A stretch of DNA of 64,000 nucleotides, from NCBI GenBank assembly GCA_020622165.1, contig JACNMN010000002.1, forward strand, positions 186,001-250,000. Direction: 5' to 3'. Positions 26,422 through 33,790 of the stretch are shown in pieces. A model generated the notes under the pieces. That model did no database searches and had not been told where the DNA came from. It was given only the letters and a program-made list of their open reading frames with translations. The stretch is from Boseongicola sp. H5 (lineage in GTDB: Bacteria; Pseudomonadota; Alphaproteobacteria; Rhodobacterales; Rhodobacteraceae). Each line of letters opens with the position of its first letter. The stretch's first letter is position 1. A program made the translations under genes and the position numbers.

Positions 26422-27197
26422 AGGGTTGCGTTCGTGGCGCCGCCATCCATCAGGATGTTCTGGCCTACGATGAATCCGGCTTGTTGCGAACACAGGTAGG
26501 CGCACATCTGGCCGAACTCCTCCGCCGTTCCGTAGCGGCGCGCGGGGATGGTGGCGGCGCGGCGCGCGCGGGCCTCTTCGATGCTGATCCCCTCGGCCTT
26601 GGCCACCCCGCCATCCAGCGCATCGGCCCGGTCCGTGGCATGGATGCCGGGCAGGAGATTGTTGATCACGACGCCCTGGGGCGCGACCTGCCGCGCCGTG
26701 CCCGCCACATAGCCGGTCAACCCGGTGCGCGCCGCGTTCGACAGGCCAAGCTGCGGGATCGGCGCCTTGACCGATTGCGAGGTGATGTTGACCACCCGGC
26801 CCCAGCCCCGGTCGATCATGCCCGGTATCAACGCGGTCATCAGGGTAATCGGGGTCAGCATGTTGGCGTCCAGCGCGGCAATGAAATCGTCCCGCCCCCA
26901 CTCATGCCACATGCCCGGCAGTGGGCCGCCCGCATTGGTGACGAGGATATCGGTTTCACCCGCCATTTCAATCAGTTCGGCGCGCCCGCCTTCACTGGTG
27001 ACGTCGGCCGCCACGGTCGTGACGGTCACCCCATAGGCGGACCGGATCGCCTCCGCCGCGGCCTCCAGCGCCTCGGCGCCGCGCGCGTTCATCACCAGAT
27101 CGCATCCTGCCGCCGCCAAGGCCTCGGCACAGCCCCGACCCAGCCCCTTGGACGAGGCACAGACCAGCGCCCGTTTTCCCGAAATTCCCAGATCCAT
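26418..27197 (-). CDS. SDR-family protein lacking the canonical Tyr-x3-Lys
   Basis: A 259-residue Rossmann protein with a good cofactor site (CASSKGLGRG near residue 14-22, NAGGPLPG at 89) and the usual C-terminal GQNILMDGGAT. After the catalytic-type Ser (NITSQS, S140), the expected Tyr-x3-Lys is replaced by S153-N-A-A-R157 in QLGLSNAARTGL. This Tyr-less variant occurs in a subset of SDRs; whether they are dehydrogenases or have another role is not settled. GGAGG supports the start. It overlaps the alkylation-repair gene. Confidence 0.88.
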   Translation of the reverse strand: MDLGISGKRALVCASSKGLGRGCAEALAAAGCDLVMNARGAEALEAAAEAIRSAYGVTVTTVAADVTSEGGRAELIEMAGETDILVTNAGGPLPGMWHEWGRDDFIAALDANMLTPITLMTALIPGMIDRGWGRVVNITSQSVKAPIPQLGLSNAARTGLTGYVAGTARQVAPQGVVINNLLPGIHATDRADALDGGVAKAEGISIEEARARRAATIPARRYGTAEEFGQMCAYLCSQQAGFIVGQNILMDGGATNATL

Positions 27198-27307
27198 CGC
27201 ACCCTCCTCTGGCTTCCCCTCCGATCTAGCAGCCGGTGGCCGGCATCGCCAGTCTCGCTTGACCGGCTTCGCGCCGCGACTTACCCATGAACGTCCAAGG
27301 AGAGACC

Positions 27308-28312
27308 ATGACACGGCGCACCGCTCAATTCACCTTTTCCACCTATCCCGCCGACGCCCTGACCGTGTCCACCGGGGCCAATGAGGGCGATCCGATCGGG
27401 TTGATGAAAGATGTCGTTCCGGGGGATTACTACCGATTGTCGCGTCGGGCGAATATGGCCAGCCTCGCAATCTGCGATGGCCCCAAGGGGCAGGAGGTGG
27501 CCGACGCTTCGCAGCTTGGGCGTCCCGGTGACGGGGTTACGCTGGATCTGTGTCACACGCTGATGGCGCCCGACGGCAAGATGGTGGAGCTTCTGCTGCT
27601 GACGATCTGGTCGGATGCGAAAACCTCCCGGCATGTGCTGCCGCTCACCACCCTGCAGATCGCGACGGATTACGAGCTTGTGGCCTCCGAAGTCGAAAGC
27701 GCCCCGCGCCGGTTTGCCGATATCGCCAGCGTCAGTTTCCTTGCCGGCACCCATCTGACCATGGCCAACGGCGCGCAAAAACCGGTCGAGACGCTGGTTG
27801 TCGGTGATCGGGTGCTGACCCGCGACAACGGCCCTCAGGAGATTCGCTGGATCGGCCAGCAGACCATGCGCACGACCGGAGCGCTGGCCCCCATCCGCAT
27901 CACCGAAGGCACGCTGAACACCGCCCGCGACCTCCGCCTGTCGCCGCATCACCGGCTGTTTATCTGGCAACGCACCGACGAGGTCGGGACCGGCCGTGCC
28001 GAAGTGATGGTCAAGGCGGGCTATCTGGTCGACGGCGCAACCGTCGTGCAGGAGGAAGGTGGCCATGAAGACACCTATCACATCCTCTTTGACGGCCACG
28101 AGATCATCTATGCCGAAGGGATCGCGGTCGAAAGCCTGCTGGTCACCAGCCAGACCCGCGCCGCCCTGCCCGAGGATCTGGATATCGCGCCATCGGACGC
28201 GGACCGGCTGAACGCCTCCGAAATCGAGCTGTCGAAAACCGTTCTGGACAAGCAGGGCGACGTGATCGACCGGCTGACCCGCGCCAGCAAGGGCGTTTTC
28301 AAGGACGATTGA
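27308..28312 (+). CDS. Hint-domain protein with Ser in place of the splicing Cys
   Basis: A 334-residue protein with an N-terminal region of about 140 residues and a Hedgehog/intein (Hint_2-type) domain from 141 to about 290. The Hint start motif is S143-FLAGTHL, where family members usually have Cys-F-x-P/A-G-T. It is followed by VETLVVGDRVLTRDNG, IRWIG and the HRLFIW His block LSPHHR. Hint domains in Rhodobacterales proteins are often on secreted or Ca-binding repeat proteins; no RTX repeats are present here. AGGAGA precedes the ATG. Autoprocessing at Ser is possible but unproven. Confidence 0.85.
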   Translation: MTRRTAQFTFSTYPADALTVSTGANEGDPIGLMKDVVPGDYYRLSRRANMASLAICDGPKGQEVADASQLGRPGDGVTLDLCHTLMAPDGKMVELLLLTIWSDAKTSRHVLPLTTLQIATDYELVASEVESAPRRFADIASVSFLAGTHLTMANGAQKPVETLVVGDRVLTRDNGPQEIRWIGQQTMRTTGALAPIRITEGTLNTARDLRLSPHHRLFIWQRTDEVGTGRAEVMVKAGYLVDGATVVQEEGGHEDTYHILFDGHEIIYAEGIAVESLLVTSQTRAALPEDLDIAPSDADRLNASEIELSKTVLDKQGDVIDRLTRASKGVFKDD

Positions 28313-28374
28313 ACCACTGGCCGCCCCGTCTGCCTGCCCGTTGCGGGACAGATGCAAGCGGGGCGAGGGTCGCG

Positions 28375-28743
28375 TCAGGCTGTTCCGAAAAACTCCTCGC
28401 GCACGATCTTGCCATCCGCGACGTGATAGATCGCCATTTCCTTCATCTGCGTCCGCTCGCCGCTTTCCTTATGGGTCGCGTCGATCTCGAAAATCACGCC
28501 GAAGCGGTCGTCGCCATGCAGAAACGGCCCCTGCACGTCGCCGCCATGCACCTCGAAATTCCCGTTCCACCAGGCATGTTTGCCGCGAATGCCCTCAAGG
28601 CCCCTGGTCTCCCGCCCCATGCCGGAGACATCCGCGGCCTCCACGGACACCGCATCGGGCGCATAGAGCTTGTCCAGATTTTCGTCTTCGCGCTGTGTGC
28701 GGCACCCATCGACCAGCGCAGTCGCGATCTCTTCCAATGTCAT
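28375..28743 (-). CDS. NTF2-like / SnoaL-like protein
   Basis: A 122-residue cone-shaped NTF2-fold protein, with an N-terminal helix (LEEIATALVDGC), DENLDKLYAPDAVSVEA, GLEGIRGKHAWW, and paired strands ending in MAIYHVADGKIVREEFFG. Such proteins are polyketide-type cyclases, isomerases or just ligand binders; no function can be assigned. The GGGAGG site fits the ATG at 28743, with an in-frame GTG one codon upstream as alternative. It is convergent with the Hint gene and divergent from prfC. Confidence 0.83.
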   Translation of the reverse strand: MTLEEIATALVDGCRTQREDENLDKLYAPDAVSVEAADVSGMGRETRGLEGIRGKHAWWNGNFEVHGGDVQGPFLHGDDRFGVIFEIDATHKESGERTQMKEMAIYHVADGKIVREEFFGTA

Positions 28744-28963
28744 CACGACCCTCCCTTTTGTTCACTTAGTGTTCCCATCTTACGCGAGTCGCCCCCGCGG
28801 GTCATCACATTTGGGCAGGCGAAACCGGCGGCGCGCAGATCGCCCGCCGACGCGAAAGCCAGACCCGGGCTGCGGACCCCGGATCATGTCGGGTTCCACC
28901 CGCCGGCTTGCCGGGGTCATGCAAGGGCCTGACCGTCATCCCACCGGGCGCCGCCGGCGTCGA

Positions 28964-28992
28964 TTGCCAATGCCCCCGCCCCCGCCTATACC
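28964..28992 (+). promoter_or_regulatory. Candidate prfC promoter giving a leaderless transcript
   Basis: TTGCCA and TATACC stand 17 bases apart, and the ATG of prfC begins 7 bases after the -10 box, where transcription would start. No Shine-Dalgarno sequence precedes that ATG. Confidence 0.5.
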
Positions 28993-28999
28993 GGCGCCC

Positions 29000-30598
29000 A
29001 TGTTGAACAATCGCCCCCCCTTGCCCCCTGAAATCGCCCGCCGCCGGACCTTTGCGATCATCTCGCACCCGGATGCGGGCAAGACCACGCTGACGGAGAA
29101 ATTCCTGCTTTATGGCGGGGCGATCCAGATGGCCGGACAGGTGCGCGCCAAGGGCGAGGCGCGGCGCACACGCTCCGATTTCATGCAGATGGAAAAGGAT
29201 CGGGGCATCTCGGTCTCGGCCTCCGCCATGTCGTTCGATTTCGGGCGCTTCCGGTTCAACCTCGTGGACACCCCCGGCCACTCCGATTTCTCCGAGGACA
29301 CCTATCGCACGCTGACCGCCGTGGATGCCGCCATCATGGTCATCGACGGGGCGAAAGGCGTGGAAAGCCAGACCCAGAAGCTTTTCGAAGTCTGCCGTCT
29401 GCGCGATCTGCCGATCCTGACCTTCTGCAACAAGATGGACCGCGAAAGCCGCGACACCTTCGATATCATCGACGAGATTCAGGAAAACCTCGCCATCGAC
29501 GTGACACCGGCAAGCTGGCCCATCGGCTCCGGGCGCGATTTCCTGGGCTGTTACGACCTGATCCACGACCGGCTGGACCTGATGGACCGGGCGGACCGCA
29601 ACGTGGTCGCCGAAAGCATCCGCATCGAAGGGCTCGACGACCCGAAACTTGCCGAACATGTGCCCGCGGACCTGCTGGAAAAGCTCCGCGAGGAGGTGGA
29701 GATGGCGCGCGAGTTGCTGCCGCCGCTGAACCGCAGGGCGTTTCTCGACGGGACGCTGACCCCGATCTGGTTCGGCTCCGCGATCAACTCCTTCGGCGTG
29801 AAGGAACTGATGGACGGCATCGCCGAATACGGGCCCGAGCCGCAGGTGCAGAATGCCGAACCCCGCGAAGTCGCGCCGGAGGAACGGAAAGTTTCGGGCT
29901 TCGTCTTCAAGGTGCAGGCCAATATGGACCCCAAGCACCGCGACCGGGTGGCCTTCGTGCGCATGGTTTCGGGCCATTTCGAACGCGGCATGAAGCTGAC
30001 CCATGTGCGCTCGAAGAAACCCATGGCGATCAGCAACCCGGTCATGTTCCTCGCCAGTGACCGCGAACTGGCCGAAGAGGCCTGGGCCGGCGACATCATC
30101 GGCATTCCGAACCATGGCCAGCTTCGCATCGGCGACGCCCTGACCGAGGGCGAAAGCTTGCGTTTCACCGGCATCCCCAGTTTCGCGCCGGAGCTTCTGC
30201 AGACCTGCCGCGCGGGCGACCCGATGAAGGCCAAGCATCTCGACAAGGCGTTGATGCAATTCGCCGAGGAAGGGGCCGCCAAGGTCTTCAAACCCAGCTT
30301 CGGCTCCGGCTTCATCGTCGGCGTGGTCGGCGCGCTGCAATTCGAGGTGCTGGCCAGCCGGATCGAGCTGGAGTACGGCCTGCCGGTGCGGTTCGAGCCG
30401 TCGCAATTCACCTCCGCCAGATGGGTGCACGGCCCCAGAGACAAGGTCGACGCCTTCGCCAACGCCAACAAACAGCATATCGCCACCGACAATGACGGCG
30501 ATCCGGTCTATCTGACACGCCTGCAATGGGACATCGACCGGGTGGAGCGGGATTATCCCGACATCCGGCTTTCGGCGACCAAGGAACTGATGGTGTGA
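29000..30598 (+). CDS. prfC: Peptide chain release factor 3
   Basis: A 532-residue translational GTPase that recycles RF1/RF2 from the ribosome. G1 is AIISHPDAGKTTLTEKF, followed by RSDFMQMEKDRGISVSAS (switch I), DTPGHSDFSEDTYR, NKMDRESRD and the RF3-specific C-terminal blocks FVRMVSGHFERGMKL and GALQFEVLASRIELEYG. Length is normal. The start is placed at 29000 from family alignment of the N-terminus; it lacks a ribosome binding site and sits exactly where a predicted promoter would initiate. The end overlaps the next gene (GTGA). Confidence 0.97.
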   Translation: MLNNRPPLPPEIARRRTFAIISHPDAGKTTLTEKFLLYGGAIQMAGQVRAKGEARRTRSDFMQMEKDRGISVSASAMSFDFGRFRFNLVDTPGHSDFSEDTYRTLTAVDAAIMVIDGAKGVESQTQKLFEVCRLRDLPILTFCNKMDRESRDTFDIIDEIQENLAIDVTPASWPIGSGRDFLGCYDLIHDRLDLMDRADRNVVAESIRIEGLDDPKLAEHVPADLLEKLREEVEMARELLPPLNRRAFLDGTLTPIWFGSAINSFGVKELMDGIAEYGPEPQVQNAEPREVAPEERKVSGFVFKVQANMDPKHRDRVAFVRMVSGHFERGMKLTHVRSKKPMAISNPVMFLASDRELAEEAWAGDIIGIPNHGQLRIGDALTEGESLRFTGIPSFAPELLQTCRAGDPMKAKHLDKALMQFAEEGAAKVFKPSFGSGFIVGVVGALQFEVLASRIELEYGLPVRFEPSQFTSARWVHGPRDKVDAFANANKQHIATDNDGDPVYLTRLQWDIDRVERDYPDIRLSATKELMV

Positions 30599-31209
30599 CC
30601 CTTCAAAACCGGGTTCTGCCCACGGGCGAGATCGTCGCGGACCCGGCGCGGGGGCTTTTCACCGGCAATCGCGGGATCATCCATCGGCCCGATGGCACGC
30701 TCGGCACCGCGCGCTGGTCCCACAAGCACTGGCTGGTCTGCACGCTCACCCATCCGAGGGGCATCTATCACGGCCCCATGCCCGATCGCGGCTGGTCGGC
30801 CCTGTTCTTTCTGGATGAGGCCGTGGCGCTTACCGCGGGGCACCGGCCCTGCCATTACTGCCGGCGGGAGGCCTATCTGCGCTGGACCGCCGCCTGGCAA
30901 CGGGCGACCGGCGCGCCGCCGGAGCGGATGGCGATGGATGGGGCGCTGCACAAGGCCCGGGTGACGCGCAACCGCGCACAGATCCGCCACGAGGCCGAGA
31001 GCGCCGATCTGCCGGATTTCGCCTTCATCCTGTGGAAGGATCGCGCCCATCTGGTGCGGGGGGACCATATGCATCCCTACGATCCGAAGGGTTACGGCCA
31101 CCCGGTCCCCCGCCCCGGCGGGCCCGTCACCGTGCTTACGCCGGCGCCCACGCGCGCCGTGCTTGCCGCCGGGTACATGCCCGTGCTGCATCCCTCGCTC
31201 ACCGCCTAG
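30595..31209 (+). CDS. Conserved protein of unknown function with CHYC motif
   Basis: A 204-residue protein that I do not recognise by name. It begins at GTG, overlapping the prfC stop by 4 bases. It carries a putative metal site, HRPCHYCRREAYLRW near residue 85, and other blocks with conserved look: TGNRGIIH, ARWSHKHWLVCTLTH, FILWKDRAHLVRGDHMHPYD. There is no signal peptide or membrane span. The CxxC with several following His residues is reminiscent of zinc-binding or HNH-like folds, but no full HNH motif is present. Coupling to prfC is the only context. Confidence 0.78.
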   Translation: MTLQNRVLPTGEIVADPARGLFTGNRGIIHRPDGTLGTARWSHKHWLVCTLTHPRGIYHGPMPDRGWSALFFLDEAVALTAGHRPCHYCRREAYLRWTAAWQRATGAPPERMAMDGALHKARVTRNRAQIRHEAESADLPDFAFILWKDRAHLVRGDHMHPYDPKGYGHPVPRPGGPVTVLTPAPTRAVLAAGYMPVLHPSLTA

Positions 31210-31255
31210 TCACAGCTTAACGGTGGATTAACCGAAATCCGGGCAAGCTGCGGGC

Positions 31256-31744
31256 ATGTTCCATCGGCTTTCCGTCCTCGCGCTGGTCTTCATGCTGGCC
31301 GCCTGTGCCGCCGGCGGGCGGGGCGGCGATCTGATCAGCCGTGATCAGGGCCTCTTCGGCGTCTATTCCCGCCAGATGCTGCTCAGCGACGATGTCCATC
31401 ACGTGCTCATGGGCCATGTGATCGTGGCAACCCGGGGCGACGAGACGATCCGCGCGCTGATCATTCACCAGCGCCGGGACGGTGTGCACAGGCTGCGCTA
31501 CAGCAGCGCCTGGCGTGGCGGGACCGAGCTGCCCTATCGCAGCCTTGCGCGCCGCGTCGGCGGATGCACCCATGGGCATTGCCGTGATTTCGCGGTCGGG
31601 ATGATCGCGTTGAGCCCCGAGATGATCCGTGCCGGCGCCCGGAGCGGATTGCGCGCCCGGCTGTTCGGCCCGTCCGGCGCCATCGCCATTCACGCCCCTC
31701 CCGCGCTTTTTTCAGAAGCGCTTGCCCGTGCGGCGGAAATGTAA
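31256..31744 (+). CDS. Predicted lipoprotein of unknown function
   Basis: A 162-residue protein with a lipoprotein signal (LSVLALVFMLAACAAG, lipobox LAAC). The mature part contains DVHHVLMGHVIVATRGDE, YSSAWRGGTELPYRSL, a CTHGHC pair and LSPEMIRAGARSGLRARLFG. The pattern is of an envelope beta-domain, but no family is recognised. It stands alone, 46 bases after the CHYC gene and 156 bases before the helicase. Confidence 0.75.
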   Translation: MFHRLSVLALVFMLAACAAGGRGGDLISRDQGLFGVYSRQMLLSDDVHHVLMGHVIVATRGDETIRALIIHQRRDGVHRLRYSSAWRGGTELPYRSLARRVGGCTHGHCRDFAVGMIALSPEMIRAGARSGLRARLFGPSGAIAIHAPPALFSEALARAAEM

Positions 31745-31771
31745 CGTTCGCCCTTGTGTGCAGCGCAGCAT

Positions 31772-31800
31772 TTGACCTTATGCGCTGACTGGACTATTTC
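31772..31800 (+). promoter_or_regulatory. Candidate promoter for the DEAD-box helicase gene
   Basis: TTGACC and TATTTC are 17 bases apart, predicting a start near 31807 and a leader of about 95 bases that includes the hairpin at 31838-31869. The -10 match is weak. Confidence 0.4.
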
Positions 31801-31837
31801 CCAAGGGCCGTTGCGATGGGCGCAAGGGCCGCGACGC

Positions 31838-31869
31838 GGAGCGCGCCGGATATGCGCTCCTTTTCTTCT
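31838..31869 (+). terminator. Terminator-like hairpin in the helicase leader
   Basis: GGAGCGC and GCGCTCC form a perfect 7-bp stem with a 9-base loop, followed by TTTTCTTCT. It ends 31 bases before the helicase ATG, so it either ends the upstream lipoprotein transcript or attenuates the helicase. Confidence 0.6.
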
Positions 31870-31900
31870 CACCGGCCCCTGCCGGTAACATTGGACGCAT

Positions 31901-33589
31901 ATGACAAAATTTTCCGAACTCAGCCTTAACCCCAAGGTTTTGAAAGCCGTGGAAGAGGCGGGCTATGAAACCCCGACCCCGATACAGGAAGGGGCCATTC
32001 CCCCGGCTCTCGAAGGCCGCGATGTGCTGGGCATCGCCCAGACGGGCACCGGCAAGACCGCCAGCTTCACGCTGCCGATGATCACCATGCTGGCGCGCGG
32101 GCGTGCGCGGGCGCGGATGCCGCGAAGCCTGGTGCTTTGCCCGACGCGCGAGCTTGCCGCCCAGGTGGCCGAGAACTTCGACACCTACGCCAAGCACGTG
32201 AAGCTGACCAAGGCGCTGCTGATCGGCGGCGTGTCCTTCAAGGAGCAGGATCAGCTGATCGACCGCGGCGTCGACGTGCTGATCGCCACACCGGGCCGTC
32301 TGCTCGATCATTTCGAACGCGGCAAGTTGCTTCTGACCGGTGTGCAGATCATGGTGGTGGACGAAGCCGACCGGATGCTCGACATGGGATTCATCCCCGA
32401 TATCGAACGCATCTTCGGCCTTGTTCCCTTCACCCGCCAGACGCTGTTCTTTTCCGCCACCATGGCGCCCGAGATCGAGCGGATCACCAATACGTTCCTG
32501 TCCAACCCGGCCAAGATCGAGGTCGCCCGCCAGTCGAGCGCCTCGGAGACGATCGAACAGGTGATGGTCAGCTTCCGGCCCACCCGCCGCGATGTGGCCG
32601 CCAAGCAGAAACGCGACATGCTGCGCGCAATCATCGAAGGCGAAGGGGAGGCCTGCACAAACGCGATCATCTTCTGCAACCGCAAGGTCGATGTGGATAT
32701 CGTTGCGAAATCCCTCAAGAAACACGGCCTGAACGCCGAGCCGATCCATGGCGATCTGGACCAGTCGCACCGCACCCGCACGCTGGACGGGTTTCGCGAC
32801 GGCTCGATCAGGTTTCTGGTGGCCTCCGACGTGGCCGCGCGCGGGCTCGATATCCCGAATGTGAGCCATGTGCTGAATTACGACGTCCCCTCCCATGCGG
32901 AGGATTACGTGCACCGGATCGGTCGCACGGGCCGCGCCGGGCGCAAGGGCAAGACGATCATGATCCACGTGCCGTCGGATGACAAATATCTGGGCGCGAT
33001 CGAGTCCCTGATCGGCAATTCGATCCCCCGTGTCGATCCTCCGATCCAGATCGGGGACGCGCAGGCCGCGACCGACACGGCCGAGGCAGAGGCCGACACG
33101 AGGCCCGAGCGCAAACCGCGCCGCAGCCGGGCCCGCCGCGACGATCGCAAGGAGCCCCAGGCACCCCAGAACGCCGCCGCCGAGCCCGTGGCCGAGGAGG
33201 CGACTGCCGCCGCCGAGACGCCGGCTCCCGCCGCGCGCAGCCGGGATCGGGCCGATGACCGCGGCGAGCGTGGTGATCGCGGCAACCGGAGCCGCGGCGG
33301 GCGTGACCGGGGCGGCGATCGCGGTGGCAACCGGGTGGTCGGCATGGGCGAGCACATGCCCGACTTCATTTCGCTCAGCTTCGACGAGCGCCGGGGCGGT
33401 CCGGCCAGACCGGACCCGGACCTTGATGACCCGCAGGCCGATGAGGACACCGCCCACGAGGCGGAGGGCGCGAATGCACCCTCGGCCGAGGAAACGCCCA
33501 AGCCGAAGCCCAAGCGTCGCCGGGCAAAGAAGGTGAAGGATGAGGACAAGACCCCATCCTCGGACCCCGGCAACGAAGACGCGGCCTGA
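31901..33589 (+). CDS. DEAD-box ATP-dependent RNA helicase (RhlE/DeaD-like)
   Basis: A 562-residue RNA helicase. The core (1-375) has the Q motif TPTPIQEGAIP, Walker A AQTGTGKT, PTRELAAQ, TPGRLLDH, DEAD (VVDEADRMLDMGF), SAT (FFSATMAPE), then domain 2 with FCNRKVDVD, VASDVAARGLDIPN and HRIGRTGRAGRKG. After it comes about 185 residues of low complexity: Ala/Glu/Pro-rich, then Arg/Gly/Asp-rich (RGERGDRGNRSRGG), and a Lys/Arg-rich end, typical of RNA-binding tails in cold-shock helicases. The ATG lacks a strong ribosome site and its leader has a terminator-like hairpin. Confidence 0.95.
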   Translation: MTKFSELSLNPKVLKAVEEAGYETPTPIQEGAIPPALEGRDVLGIAQTGTGKTASFTLPMITMLARGRARARMPRSLVLCPTRELAAQVAENFDTYAKHVKLTKALLIGGVSFKEQDQLIDRGVDVLIATPGRLLDHFERGKLLLTGVQIMVVDEADRMLDMGFIPDIERIFGLVPFTRQTLFFSATMAPEIERITNTFLSNPAKIEVARQSSASETIEQVMVSFRPTRRDVAAKQKRDMLRAIIEGEGEACTNAIIFCNRKVDVDIVAKSLKKHGLNAEPIHGDLDQSHRTRTLDGFRDGSIRFLVASDVAARGLDIPNVSHVLNYDVPSHAEDYVHRIGRTGRAGRKGKTIMIHVPSDDKYLGAIESLIGNSIPRVDPPIQIGDAQAATDTAEAEADTRPERKPRRSRARRDDRKEPQAPQNAAAEPVAEEATAAAETPAPAARSRDRADDRGERGDRGNRSRGGRDRGGDRGGNRVVGMGEHMPDFISLSFDERRGGPARPDPDLDDPQADEDTAHEAEGANAPSAEETPKPKPKRRRAKKVKDEDKTPSSDPGNEDAA

Positions 33590-33710
33590 GAGACGCGGGC
33601 GCCTGAGGCCGTTCGGACCGGAAGGCAGCGAGAGGTCAACGGGGTTGCAGCCCCGCCTCACGGCATGCTGGTCACGGGCGCGCGGGCATCGGGGGCGTCT
33701 TTCCGAATGA

Positions 33711-33745
33711 AAACGACCCGCCCCTTGCCGCACAAGGAACGGGTC
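33711..33745 (-). terminator. Possible terminator at the end of the nuo-birA-coaX-rnj block
   Basis: A hairpin with a GACCCG/CGGGTC outer stem and a CCTTG/CAAGG inner stem lies between the convergent helicase and rnj genes. On the minus strand it is followed by GTTTTC. The U-tract is short, so confidence is moderate. Confidence 0.45.
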
Positions 33746-33790
33746 TGATTGGTCAAGGGGCCGGGACGCGGCGTCGCCCCTGAGCCCTCG

